Source: Rickettsiaceae bacterium
GTDB lineage: Bacteria; Pseudomonadota; Alphaproteobacteria; Rickettsiales; Rickettsiaceae
DNA length: 64,000 nucleotides
Assembly (NCBI GenBank): GCA_024236375.1
Contig: JACKKP010000002.1
Coordinates: 152,358 to 216,357, forward strand
Direction: 5' to 3'
Under the pieces are notes generated by a model, which saw only the letters and a program-made list of their open reading frames with translations, was not told where the DNA came from and ran no database searches. This document shows positions 1-8,470 of the stretch, piece by piece. Position 1 is the first letter of the stretch; every line of letters begins with the position of its first letter. A program made the position numbers and the translations under genes.

Positions 1-290
1 AGATTTAAAGGAATTTGCTTACAATTTAGAGTGTGCACGCAAAAATGGTGAAAACGTCAATGCAATATGCCGTCAAACTGGTGAAACTTTAAGCACAATA
101 TTACTTAAGTTTCCGGACTTCAGATTTATCAATAAAGCAGAAGAAATTTATTCTGACATTGATTGGTTCAATGCACACAATAATAAAGGTGAAACTGGCG
201 AATCTATACAGCATTGTTTAAAAAATTCTACTGATGCTAGAGCAGAAAGATATAATAAGCATTTCAAGGAATTTTTTAATACAAAACTTC
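1..290 (+). repeat. Direct repeat, copy 1 (in-frame duplication)
   Basis: These 290 bases match 634-923 at an offset of 633 bases with one mismatch (A100 versus G733). The offset is a multiple of three, so the duplication keeps the reading frame. The copy probably begins left of the window edge. Confidence 0.95.
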
Positions 291-1270
291 AAGCGTCTGA
301 AGAAAAACCAACAATTTTAACAAAAACAGTTGAAACTAATAAGGATAGCATAGTTGCTAATAACAAAGAAGTTTCGACTACCCCAACTACTGGTAAAGAA
401 ATTGCTGCTCCTGAAGTAATTATTGATCCAGTAACTGAATATGAAAACAATGTAGTTGCTATTTATCGTATAAGAGCTGATCATGATAATTCTAACAAAG
501 CTGGAAATGTTTTTTTAGCTGCAAGCGCAAAAAATTTACATCTTACATCAATTCCTATTGCACCAGTTTCTTTAGTAGTACACAAAAGTGCTACTTTTAC
601 TGAAAAAGCGATACAAAGTTTTTATGAAAAGCGAGATTTAAAGGAATTTGCTTACAATTTAGAGTGTGCACGCAAAAATGGTGAAAACGTCAATGCAATA
701 TGCCGTCAAACTGGTGAAACTTTAAGCACAATGTTACTTAAGTTTCCGGACTTCAGATTTATCAATAAAGCAGAAGAAATTTATTCTGACATTGATTGGT
801 TCAATGCACACAATAATAAAGGTGAAACTGGCGAATCTATACAGCATTGTTTAAAAAATTCTACTGATGCTAGAGCAGAAAGATATAATAAGCATTTCAA
901 GGAATTTTTTAATACAAAACTTCTAGAACAAATGCTTGCAAAAAAAACAGATAAAACCGAGCAAGATATAATAGTTGCTAGAAAAATTGCTGCAGATAAA
1001 ATTACTGCAGATAAAAAAGTTCCGACTACTGATAAAGAAATTGCTACTACTAAAGTAATTATTAATCCAGTAACTGAAGAAGCTAAGGAAGTTGCTGCTA
1101 ATGATGATAAAAAAGCTGAAAATGTTGTTCCAACTGCAACAGCCGAAAATATTCAATCAGTTACTACTGAAGTGATTACTAATTCAGTAAATGATCTCAA
1201 TGAAACTGATTTATCAGGACAAGATGTATCGAATGATGGCTATGAATTGTATAATACCTTTGCTTCTTAA
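1..1270 (+). CDS. Orphan protein with duplicated module, 5' end outside window
   Basis: The frame that ends in TAA at 1268-1270 stays open back to the left edge of the window, so the gene is 5'-truncated. An ATG at 731 is not the true start: it is a single A-to-G change at 733 relative to ATA in the upstream repeat copy, and the frame runs through it. The visible part (about 422 residues) has two copies of a conserved module of about 97 residues (DLKEFAYNLECARKN...). Each copy is followed by a diverged, low-complexity tail rich in Lys, Thr, Val and Glu, with related KEIA and VIxPVTE stretches. No transmembrane segment or known domain is visible. A hydrophilic repeat protein in this kind of bacterium could be secreted or host-facing, but that is a guess. 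The function is unknown. Confidence 0.75.
   Translation, partial: DLKEFAYNLECARKNGENVNAICRQTGETLSTILLKFPDFRFINKAEEIYSDIDWFNAHNNKGETGESIQHCLKNSTDARAERYNKHFKEFFNTKLQASEEKPTILTKTVETNKDSIVANNKEVSTTPTTGKEIAAPEVIIDPVTEYENNVVAIYRIRADHDNSNKAGNVFLAASAKNLHLTSIPIAPVSLVVHKSATFTEKAIQSFYEKRDLKEFAYNLECARKNGENVNAICRQTGETLSTMLLKFPDFRFINKAEEIYSDIDWFNAHNNKGETGESIQHCLKNSTDARAERYNKHFKEFFNTKLLEQMLAKKTDKTEQDIIVARKIAADKITADKKVPTTDKEIATTKVIINPVTEEAKEVAANDDKKAENVVPTATAENIQSVTTEVITNSVNDLNETDLSGQDVSNDGYELYNTFAS
634..923 (+). repeat. Direct repeat, copy 2 (in-frame duplication)
   Basis: Second copy of the 290-base unit. Identity stops sharply after 923, where the tails of the two protein modules diverge. Weaker similarity continues in the tails (around 391-450 versus 1031-1080), so the original duplication was longer than the near-identical part. 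Confidence 0.95.
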
Positions 1271-1367
1271 TTAGGTACACAATAATATACCAACAAAATA
1301 CTTGCAGATTATTTGTGCCTTTTCGCTCCTAAATATCTAAAGGCCAATATAATTCTGCAAAGTACAG

Positions 1368-1405
1368 AGAGAGCTTTTCGTATTTTTATGAAGAGCTCTT
1401 TTTAT
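1368..1405 (+). terminator. Rho-independent terminator of the repeat-protein gene
   Basis: AGAGAGCTTTTC (1368-1379) pairs with GAAGAGCTCTTT (1390-1401) in a 12-pair stem with two G-T wobbles and a 10-base loop. The 3' arm runs into T residues. It lies about 100 bases after the stop codon at 1270. Confidence 0.75.
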
Positions 1406-1420
1406 CAAAATTTACTAGCG

Positions 1421-1447
1421 TTGAACTTCTCTGATCACTATTATAAT
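1421..1447 (+). promoter_or_regulatory. Possible promoter of the tol operon
   Basis: TTGAAC (1421-1426) and a perfect TATAAT (1442-1447) lie 15 bases apart in the 193-base gap between the terminator and tolQ. The spacing is short for a sigma-70 promoter and the DNA is AT-rich, so this is weak. Nothing else recognisable lies in the gap. Confidence 0.3.
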
Positions 1448-1598
1448 CATTCCATTTTTCTAATCACTCCATCACTTACGCACTAGTTGAGCCTCTTTAG
1501 AGAAATCTCTATAAAAAATCTATAATTTTCGTTTACTCACTGAAGTGAAAGCACTAAAATAAGTAAAAATATTACTTATCAATAATAAAATTACCCAC

Positions 1599-2327
1599 AT
1601 GACTACTACAACAAATTTAACTCAAATCACTACTAATAACTTGGTTACTCCTCATATAGATAACTCTATCTTCTCTCTTATAATGTCTGCTGATTTTACA
1701 GGAAAATTAGTATTTATATTGCTATCTATTGCATCAATAGTAAGCTGGGCGATCATTATCAGCAAATATATTAGTTTATCTAATATACGTAATAAAATGG
1801 AAAAATTTGAAGAATTATTTTGGCATACTAAAGGTATTGGTGAATTAACATATTTAGCTAAAACATATTCTGATAATCCTTTATCTCATATTTTTACCTC
1901 CACAATAAAAGAATGTCAAAATATGGGGGCAACTTCTGAGAATATGAAATCCAGCTGTAAAGATCGGGTAATTTGTGTAATGAATCTTATTAAAGAGCAA
2001 GAAATGCAAAATCTAGAAAGGAATTTGGATTGGTTAGCTACTATTGGTTCTGCTTCACCTTTTATAGGACTTTTTGGTACTGTATGGGGAATTATGAGTA
2101 GTTTTCAAGCGATCGCTTATGCAAAAAATACTACACTTGCAGTAGTAGCACCAGGTATTGCAGAAGCCCTACTTGCAACCGCAATTGGTTTATTCGCGGC
2201 GATCCCAGCTACTATATTTTATAATTATTTCACTAATAAAATTATGACGTTAGATAATTATATGCAATCTTTTAGTAGCAATTTATATCTTGTGATATCC
2301 AAAGCAATAGACAAAGAAGAAATTTAA
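1599..2327 (+). CDS. tolQ: TolQ, proton-channel subunit of the Tol-Pal system
   Basis: Inner-membrane protein of the MotA/TolQ/ExbB family. With TolR it uses the proton gradient to energise TolA, keeping the outer membrane attached and helping constriction at division. The 242-residue product has a first membrane helix near residues 33-53 and the family core near residues 145-215 (SPFIGLFGTVWGIMSSF, then an Ala/Gly-rich helix ending near FAAIPATIFYNYF). Length is normal for TolQ. It is first in a tolQ-tolR-tolA-tolB run with gaps of 3 to 11 bases, clearly one operon. Pal is not in the window. Confidence 0.95.
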   Translation: MTTTTNLTQITTNNLVTPHIDNSIFSLIMSADFTGKLVFILLSIASIVSWAIIISKYISLSNIRNKMEKFEELFWHTKGIGELTYLAKTYSDNPLSHIFTSTIKECQNMGATSENMKSSCKDRVICVMNLIKEQEMQNLERNLDWLATIGSASPFIGLFGTVWGIMSSFQAIAYAKNTTLAVVAPGIAEALLATAIGLFAAIPATIFYNYFTNKIMTLDNYMQSFSSNLYLVISKAIDKEEI

Positions 2328-2330
2328 ATT

Positions 2331-2747
2331 ATGCAACAATTATATTCAAAACGTTATAAAAAGAGACATTTGAAAAATGAAATCAATGTAACACCTATGG
2401 TTGATGTAATGTTGGTGTTATTAATTATATTTATGATTACTTCACCAATGATTATAGCCGGGATCGAGGTGAATTTACCAAAAACGCAATCAGCAACAAT
2501 TAAATCTTCTGCAAATCCTTTGGTTTTAAGTATTAATGCAAAAGGTGCTATTTATCTTTTTGAAACTCAAATTGCAAAAGAGTCGTTAATTCAAAAATTA
2601 GCCGAAATTACAAAAGATAATAAAGATGAGATTATTTACGTCAAAGGTGATAAATCTCTAGATTATGGTAGCATTATTAAATTGATTGCAAAAATCAAGA
2701 CAGCAGGATTTACAAAAGTTTCATTGATATCAGAAATAGAAGATTAG
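2331..2747 (+). CDS. tolR: TolR, proton-channel subunit of the Tol-Pal system
   Basis: ExbD/TolR family protein of 138 residues with a single N-terminal membrane helix (about 24-42) and a small periplasmic domain. The signature NVTPMVDVMLVLLIIFM is intact, including the membrane Asp (Asp25) that carries protons in this family. The periplasmic part continues to a YGSIIKLIAKIKTAGFTKVS stretch typical of the TolR fold. It starts 3 bases after tolQ and ends 4 bases before tolA, so the genes are co-transcribed and probably translationally coupled. Confidence 0.95.
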   Translation: MQQLYSKRYKKRHLKNEINVTPMVDVMLVLLIIFMITSPMIIAGIEVNLPKTQSATIKSSANPLVLSINAKGAIYLFETQIAKESLIQKLAEITKDNKDEIIYVKGDKSLDYGSIIKLIAKIKTAGFTKVSLISEIED

Positions 2748-2751
2748 TTAG

Positions 2752-3648
2752 ATGACCGATGAGAAACTTTTCAAAAGAGCATTAATCATATCTTTGTTAT
2801 TACATTGTATTATGATTATATCATTATGGCTTTCGCCTTTTTCTTTTTTCAATAAATTACCAAGTGACCAAAATAATATTAGCTTTGAAGTAGCTTTTGT
2901 ATCAGATATTAATAATATCAAACCTCAAATTGCTACTACTAAAAAAGATGTAAAGCAGGAACAAGCACGTGAGATGAAAAAAACTGTAAAAAATAATAAA
3001 ACTGCTGCACTTGCTCAAAACACTTTGAACTCTGAGACTATCAAACAACCAACCAAAAATACTCAGAAGACAGAAAATACATCGCAAAAAGCAGAAACTA
3101 TTAAAATAGATAATAAAAAATTATCGACTACTCCACATAAAAATACAACTAAAACAAAAAAAGTAACAACACCTTCTGCAAAAACAACTCCTACACTACA
3201 TAATATTGATCCTTTAGACTCTATTTTAAAAAATTTAGAACAGTCAACTGGCAATAATGATTCTAAAAAAATTCATACAAATGCCACCAAAGGTAACGAA
3301 GATATGAAATTTTTTGATAGTGATAATTATAATGATAATATGATTATCTCCGTCACTGAAAAAAATGTGATTAAAAACGCGATTCAGCGTAATTGGAATA
3401 AACCAACTTCACTACCTTTAAATAACGGTATTAAAGTATTATTCAAAATCGAATTTGAAAAAAATGGCATTATAAAAAATTCATCACATTTAAAAACAAT
3501 TTGTAATCATAGTGATGATATTTGTAAAATAGCTATAGAAAGCGTACGCCGTGCTATAAATAGTACTAAAATAATAGAAGGTTTACCTCCAGAACGTTAT
3601 GATTTATGGAAAGTAGTAGAATTGCATTTTGACCTTGAACTAATTTAA
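2752..3648 (+). CDS. tolA: TolA-like periplasm-spanning protein
   Basis: A 298-residue protein with one N-terminal membrane helix (about residues 10-32), then a long Lys/Thr/Asn-rich, low-complexity spacer (about 60-190) and a folded C-terminal domain (about 200-298). That is the TolA/TonB architecture: an inner-membrane anchor, a periplasmic span and a domain that contacts the outer membrane. The C-terminal part (EKNVIKNAIQRNW, then FKIEFEKNGIIKN) looks like a TolA/TonB C-terminal domain with two cysteines. Sequence conservation in TolA is low, so the name rests mainly on architecture and on its place between tolR and tolB. Confidence 0.85.
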   Translation: MTDEKLFKRALIISLLLHCIMIISLWLSPFSFFNKLPSDQNNISFEVAFVSDINNIKPQIATTKKDVKQEQAREMKKTVKNNKTAALAQNTLNSETIKQPTKNTQKTENTSQKAETIKIDNKKLSTTPHKNTTKTKKVTTPSAKTTPTLHNIDPLDSILKNLEQSTGNNDSKKIHTNATKGNEDMKFFDSDNYNDNMIISVTEKNVIKNAIQRNWNKPTSLPLNNGIKVLFKIEFEKNGIIKNSSHLKTICNHSDDICKIAIESVRRAINSTKIIEGLPPERYDLWKVVELHFDLELI

Positions 3649-3659
3649 TTTATATATTT

Positions 3660-4985
3660 ATGAATATTTTTTCTATAATTTTACTTTTATTAGTTAGCAT
3701 TACAAACAGTTTTGCTGATAACATCATTGATATTAACCAAGGGAAAACTGATCCGTTACCAATTGCTATAAATAAATTTAAGCCAATACAAATTAGTAAT
3801 TCTTTAGAAGAAAAAATTACTAACATAATTAAGGCAGATTTAACACATTCTGGCATATTTCACCCTCTTCCGATCTCATCATTCATAGAGAATAAAATAG
3901 GTATTGACCATCGGCCAGTTTTTGCCTCATGGCAATATATTAAAGCGATGCTACTTTTAAATGGTGAAATAATCAAGTCTCCCAATAATGATGGTAAAGT
4001 AAAAATACGCTTCATTTTATGGGATACTATCTTAGAAAAACCTCTGTTACAGCAAGAATTAGAGTTTAATGAAGCTCAGTGGCGTATTGCAGCACACCAA
4101 TTAGCGAATATTATTTATAAACAAATTACTGGACTACCTGGGTATTTCAATAGCAAAATTACTTATGTTTCAGAAACTGGACTTTCTATAAAACGTAAAA
4201 AAAGAATTGCTATCATGGATTATGATGGACATAATCATCAATATCTCACTGATGGGCGTGACTTAGTTCTTACACCTCGTTTTTCTCCAGATGGCAAAAC
4301 TATTCTTTATCTTTCATATAAAAACAATATTCCAAGTATTTATAAGTTAGATGTTAAATCCAAAAAAAGTACTTTACTCGGGAATTTTCCTGGGATGTCT
4401 TTTGCACCTCGTTTTTCTCCAGACGGCCAATATGCGTTAATGTCAATTGCAAAAAATGGCGCTACCCATATTTACGAAATGGATTTGAGCAGTAAACATA
4501 TAAAACAATTAACTAGTGGGCAACATATTAATACTTCACCAAGCTATTCACCAGATGGCTCTAAAATTGTTTTTAACTCAGACCGTAATGGTGCACGTCA
4601 AATTTTTGTGATGAATAGAGATGGATCAGGTATAGAAGCTATTAGTTTTGGTGGAGGCGCATATGCAGAACCTTTATGGTCAAAGCAAAATTATATAGTA
4701 TTTACTAAGATGAGTCGTTCAAATGGTTTCTCAATTGGTATTATGAAACCAGAATTAATTGCAGGACAAAATAATGAGCGTTTAATCACTAATGGGTATT
4801 TAGTGGAAACACCAGCTTGGTCTGGCAATGGCCATATGATTATTTTTGCAAGAGGTGATAAACCAATTAATAACAAACAACAAAAAGGTCTAACCCGTCT
4901 TTATATAATAGATTTTACAGGATATAATAGTAGGATAGTCCCAACTCCTTATGATGCATCTGATCCTGATTGGTCGCAAACATAA
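3660..4985 (+). CDS. tolB: TolB, periplasmic beta-propeller of the Tol-Pal system
   Basis: A 441-residue secreted protein with a signal peptide (about residues 1-19, ending SFA), an N-terminal TolB domain (about 20-150) and a C-terminal propeller of PD40/WD40-like repeats. The repeated RFSPDGK, SYSPDGS and WSGNGHM blades are visible from about residue 200 onward, and the chain ends at a typical DPDWSQT. TolB binds Pal and TolA in the periplasm. It is the last gene of the tol operon, 11 bases after tolA, and a long stem-loop follows. Confidence 0.96.
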   Translation: MNIFSIILLLLVSITNSFADNIIDINQGKTDPLPIAINKFKPIQISNSLEEKITNIIKADLTHSGIFHPLPISSFIENKIGIDHRPVFASWQYIKAMLLLNGEIIKSPNNDGKVKIRFILWDTILEKPLLQQELEFNEAQWRIAAHQLANIIYKQITGLPGYFNSKITYVSETGLSIKRKKRIAIMDYDGHNHQYLTDGRDLVLTPRFSPDGKTILYLSYKNNIPSIYKLDVKSKKSTLLGNFPGMSFAPRFSPDGQYALMSIAKNGATHIYEMDLSSKHIKQLTSGQHINTSPSYSPDGSKIVFNSDRNGARQIFVMNRDGSGIEAISFGGGAYAEPLWSKQNYIVFTKMSRSNGFSIGIMKPELIAGQNNERLITNGYLVETPAWSGNGHMIIFARGDKPINNKQQKGLTRLYIIDFTGYNSRIVPTPYDASDPDWSQT

Positions 4986-5002
4986 ACTATATATATTATT
5001 AA

Positions 5003-5035
5003 TTTAGGACATAAGATATAATCTTACGTCCTAAA
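5003..5035. terminator. Stem-loop between converging tolB and 5071-5490
   Basis: TTTAGGACATAAGAT (5003-5017) pairs with ATCTTACGTCCTAAA (5021-5035) with one A-C mismatch: a 15-base stem with a 3-base loop. No strong T run follows on either side. Its position between convergent stops suggests a shared terminator or mRNA end protector. Confidence 0.6.
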
Positions 5036-5070
5036 CTGAGAAGAAATAATGAAAATAATTTTTATAAGAA

Positions 5071-5490
5071 TTAATCAGCTGTAAACATTTCAACTAAATT
5101 ACCGATGATTGGTATATCATCTATTTTGTCAACTATTTTGTCTAAAATACTTGTTTCTTCAATAGTAGTGGTTGCATTTGCTACTTCTATATTATCTACT
5201 GTATGATCTGCTGAGCATTTATTTGCATTAATTATATCGTGTACCATCTCTTGTACTTTACCTATTGCATCTTCAGTAGACATTTTACCATTTTTTACAT
5301 CAGCTATTAGAGCTTCTATCACTTGCTGTACTGTAGTCTCTATTGTAGCTTCATTAGTAATATTTATATCTTCTGTATCATCTAATGCATTTTTTACAAC
5401 TGTTAGCAATTTTGATAATAATGGTTTATCTTCAACTATTAATGATAATTTATCTTCTAATTTATCAAATACTTTTTCGAATATACTCAT
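5071..5490 (-). CDS. Orphan acidic helical protein
   Basis: A 139-residue protein with no recognised family. It is acidic and predicted largely helical, with amphipathic stretches at both ends (MSIFEKVFDKLEDKLSLIV and ILDKIVDKIDDIPIIGNLVEMF). It has no signal peptide, no transmembrane helix and one cysteine. It is transcribed on its own, convergent with tolB, and has about 165 bases of AT-rich DNA upstream. Composition matches the surrounding chromosome. Function unknown. Confidence 0.65.
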   Translation of the reverse strand: MSIFEKVFDKLEDKLSLIVEDKPLLSKLLTVVKNALDDTEDINITNEATIETTVQQVIEALIADVKNGKMSTEDAIGKVQEMVHDIINANKCSADHTVDNIEVANATTTIEETSILDKIVDKIDDIPIIGNLVEMFTAD

Positions 5491-5656
5491 ATAATTTTAC
5501 CTTATTTTATAATTGAACTCTGATAACAAGCGTTTTATTTTTGCTTGATATAGTTAAGTATGGCACAATAAAGTTAATAAATTATTAACAAAATAGTTTA
5601 TTTTTACTTAAAATTGATTTAATCGTAAATAAGAATAATTTACGAACAAAAATTTT

Positions 5657-6826
5657 TTAAGAAAAAATTTCATCTAATGCTAACTGAGCAATGATATAAT
5701 TATGCAACATTAATCCTTTATCTGTAAGTTTCATTATATCATGATTGAAAGTAACTAAGCCAAGTTCTTGATATTGATTTAATTTATGTTGATCTAATAT
5801 TTCAGCAAATTTTTTGCCCGTTGTTGCATAAAAATTGTGTTGATTCAAACCAGATATCAACCTAGTCCCCATCATTAAATGCTCCTTAATGATATCTTTC
5901 TGCAGTAAATTTTTCCTAGTTTGAATAGCATGACCATATTCTGTAATATTAGTTGCCCATTTTTGTGGAGCATTTATCATCATTATTGCTACAATTTTGT
6001 CCTCTATATGCAATCTACTATGAGCACCAGCACCTATTCCAAGATATTCTTCATAATTCCAATAAGTTAAATTATGCACTGATTCTTCACCTGGGTAGGC
6101 ATAATTAGAAATTTCATATCTATTATAACCATATTCAGATAAGTATTGATTAGTCCATTCATACATATCAGCCGATACATCTTCTGGAGGTAAGCTAAAA
6201 GCGTTTCTTTTATGTAAAGAATAAAATGGTGTACCTTTTTCGATAGTTAATTGATAAAGTGAGATATGTTTGCCCACGAATTTCAATGCTTCTTTCATTT
6301 CATATTGCCAATCTTGTAATGTTTGATTTGGTAAAGCATATATCAAATCAACTGAATAACGATCAAATATTTCTGCAGCACTAGTAACAACTTTTATAGC
6401 TTCACTGGCACTATGATTTCTTCCTAAAAATTTTAGATTTTCATCTCTTATAGATTGAATTCCAATAGATACTCGATTAATACCAGCATTTTTAAAATTT
6501 TTAAATTTATCTGCTTCATAAGAAGTTGGATTTGTTTCAAGAGTAATCTCAGTATTAGAGTCAATTATACCGTAATGTGCTAAACTATCTAAAATTGACT
6601 GAACTAATTTAGGCGGCATTAAGGAGGGAGTGCCGCCTCCAAAAAAAATAGATTTGATATATTTACCTGTGATATTTGATTTAAAAAAATCAATTTCAGT
6701 GTTATATAAACTACACCATAAATCATAGTCAATATTTTGCAAAATATGTGAATTAAAATCACAATAAGGACATAAAGAGAGGCAAAATGGCCAATGCACA
6801 TATATTGAGATATAGTTTTTAACCAT
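5657..6826 (-). CDS. hemW: HemW-like radical SAM protein
   Basis: A 389-residue radical SAM enzyme of the HemN/HemW family. The iron-sulfur motif is CxxxCxxC (Cys15, Cys19, Cys22, in FCLSLCPYCDF), followed by the SAM-binding FFGGGTPSLM stretch and the ETNP and GVSIGIQ-type motifs. The single-Cys CPYCDF form and the length fit HemW, a haem-binding chaperone-like protein, better than the anaerobic coproporphyrinogen dehydrogenase HemN, but the two are often confused in annotation. Its start overlaps the stop of the upstream BON-domain gene by 8 bases, so the two are probably co-transcribed. Confidence 0.9.
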   Translation of the reverse strand: MVKNYISIYVHWPFCLSLCPYCDFNSHILQNIDYDLWCSLYNTEIDFFKSNITGKYIKSIFFGGGTPSLMPPKLVQSILDSLAHYGIIDSNTEITLETNPTSYEADKFKNFKNAGINRVSIGIQSIRDENLKFLGRNHSASEAIKVVTSAAEIFDRYSVDLIYALPNQTLQDWQYEMKEALKFVGKHISLYQLTIEKGTPFYSLHKRNAFSLPPEDVSADMYEWTNQYLSEYGYNRYEISNYAYPGEESVHNLTYWNYEEYLGIGAGAHSRLHIEDKIVAIMMINAPQKWATNITEYGHAIQTRKNLLQKDIIKEHLMMGTRLISGLNQHNFYATTGKKFAEILDQHKLNQYQELGLVTFNHDIMKLTDKGLMLHNYIIAQLALDEIFS

Positions 6827-7400
6827 CGATTTTTTTTGGTTGCGTAGAGCATTTTAAAGAGTTTTTAATTCCTCGTGCATCTATAATATGAGATAAAGAT
6901 TCTTCTATTATTTTGATATCTTGTTTTTTATAAACTGTACCTAGCAAATATATTACATTGTTTGTAGTCTCAACATGTACTTCATCAGTATCATCAATTT
7001 TACCAGTGAGTGCTAAATAACTAATCCTACCTTTAGCTTTTGCAGTAATATATGCATCAGTTAAAAATTCTTTACTTGCTTTGATTTTCAAATTATCCGT
7101 ATTAACGTCCTGCACACCTTTAATTCTTGATATAATTTCTACTAACCTTCCCGCTTCTAATCGAGTATTTAGATCACCATAAACATATATTACTGGCTTT
7201 TTATATTCTAATTTAATGTTTTTATATGTTGAATGATTTTCTTTGTGAATAACTTCATATATATTTTCTATATTCACATTAGCAAAAGCACAGGAATAAC
7301 TAAATAAAAATAAACAAAATGCTATAAATAATATGTGAAAATTCAAATCACTTATTTTATAATTTTTATGATTATTGAATGAAAGCATGTGATATGGCAT
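6819..7400 (-). CDS. Secreted BON-domain protein
   Basis: A 193-residue protein with a hydrophobic N-terminal export signal (about residues 22-41, ending CAFA) and two consecutive BON-like domains (about 50-110 and 112-185). Each has the pattern of a strand, a helix and a VxG or LLGTV turn (for example VIYLLGTVYKKQDIKIIEE). BON proteins such as OsmY and DolP are periplasmic or outer-membrane associated and bind phospholipid. An alternative start is the Met at residue 5. It is upstream of and overlaps hemW. The specific role is unknown. Confidence 0.75.
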   Translation of the reverse strand: MPYHMLSFNNHKNYKISDLNFHILFIAFCLFLFSYSCAFANVNIENIYEVIHKENHSTYKNIKLEYKKPVIYVYGDLNTRLEAGRLVEIISRIKGVQDVNTDNLKIKASKEFLTDAYITAKAKGRISYLALTGKIDDTDEVHVETTNNVIYLLGTVYKKQDIKIIEESLSHIIDARGIKNSLKCSTQPKKIDG

Positions 7401-7473
7401 AAGAGATTATTAGTTTATAAAATTTCTACATGAGTATAGTAGAATATTTCTTATGTCTTAGTCCAGAGAAATA

Positions 7474-7549
7474 TGGTGAGCCCGCCGGGACTCGAACCCG
7501 GGACACCCTGATTAAAAGTCAAGTGCTCTACCAACTGAGCTACGGGCTC
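7474..7549 (-). tRNA. tRNA-Lys (anticodon TTT), CCA encoded
   Basis: The reverse complement folds as a complete cloverleaf. The acceptor stem GAGCCCG pairs with CGGGCTC, the D arm contains AGCTCAGTTGGTAGAGC, the anticodon loop CTTTTAA carries TTT, and the T arm has GGTTCGAGTCC. The discriminator A and the CCA end are encoded (7474-7477). Length is 76 bases. Confidence 0.96.
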
Positions 7550-7730
7550 TTAACTAAAGGCTATATTAATATTTTTGCCAAAGCGTTGTAAAAATATTAC
7601 ACTGCAAAGACTCACCATTGTCAAATTGTACAAAGGATATTGTGCGTTATTTGACTTGCAAATTTGCTCTTGTATATATGAACCAAAAATTATACTCTGT
7701 CAAGAGTTTTCCATAAAAAAAGGCAGAAAA

Positions 7731-8456
7731 ATGAACTTAAAAGATTTTGTTATTATAATTCCTTCACGAATTGGCTCAACTAGACTACCACGTAAGCCTC
7801 TAGTAAAAATAGGTGATAAATTATTAATAGAACATATTATATTAAATTTAAAAGATGATTTTGTAGATAATTTATATATTGCAACTGATTCACACGAAAT
7901 TGCATCGTTAGTGGAGTCATTGGGTGTAAATTATATAATGACTGGAGAATGTAATACTGGTACTGATAGGGTTTATCAGGCATTTCAAAAATTAGGTAAA
8001 AAAGTCAAATATATAATAAATCTTCAAGGTGACATGCCTTTTGTAACACCACAACTCATTAAAAATATAGTGGAAAGACTTGAAAAAGGAGATTGTGATA
8101 TTGCAACGGCGATAATTAAAACCGATAAACAAACAATTGAAAGTGAATCTAATGTTAGCGTAGTTATAGATAAAAATGATATTGCAATGTATTTTTCTCG
8201 TTGTCCTATTCCTTATAATAGTAAAGAATTTCATTATCACATGGGGGTATATGGTTTTTGTGCTGATGCTCTTACAAAATTTGTAAATCTTCCTCAAACA
8301 AAATATGAGCTGAGTGAAAAATTAGAGCAATTACGAGCTTTAGAAAATGGTATGAAAATAGGAGTGTGCATAGCAAATGAAGCCCCAATTTCTGTTGATA
8401 CTGAAGAAGATTTAGCAAAAGCTATTCAATATTATAATAAACAATTATCAAAATAA
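7731..8456 (+). CDS. kdsB: KdsB, CMP-Kdo synthetase
   Basis: 3-deoxy-manno-octulosonate cytidylyltransferase, which activates Kdo with CTP for lipopolysaccharide inner-core synthesis in the cytoplasm. The product is 241 residues. The N-terminal nucleotide-binding motif is IIIPSRIGSTRLPRKPL, followed by the conserved INLQGDMPFV and the C-terminal EKLEQLRALENG and SVDTEEDL. The frame is open upstream to 7575, but homology begins at the ATG at 7731, which follows an AAAGGCAG sequence, so that start was chosen. Its presence means the organism probably makes Kdo-containing LPS, unlike Anaplasmataceae. Confidence 0.95.
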   Translation: MNLKDFVIIIPSRIGSTRLPRKPLVKIGDKLLIEHIILNLKDDFVDNLYIATDSHEIASLVESLGVNYIMTGECNTGTDRVYQAFQKLGKKVKYIINLQGDMPFVTPQLIKNIVERLEKGDCDIATAIIKTDKQTIESESNVSVVIDKNDIAMYFSRCPIPYNSKEFHYHMGVYGFCADALTKFVNLPQTKYELSEKLEQLRALENGMKIGVCIANEAPISVDTEEDLAKAIQYYNKQLSK

Positions 8457-8470
8457 CTTGATTATATAAA

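Noticed and set aside
731..1270. Short CDS starting at ATG 731
   Set aside because: The frame is open upstream to the window edge, and the ATG is a single-base variant of ATA in the other repeat copy.
7575..8456. KdsB start at 7575
   Set aside because: The first 52 residues have no KdsB character; homology begins at 7731.
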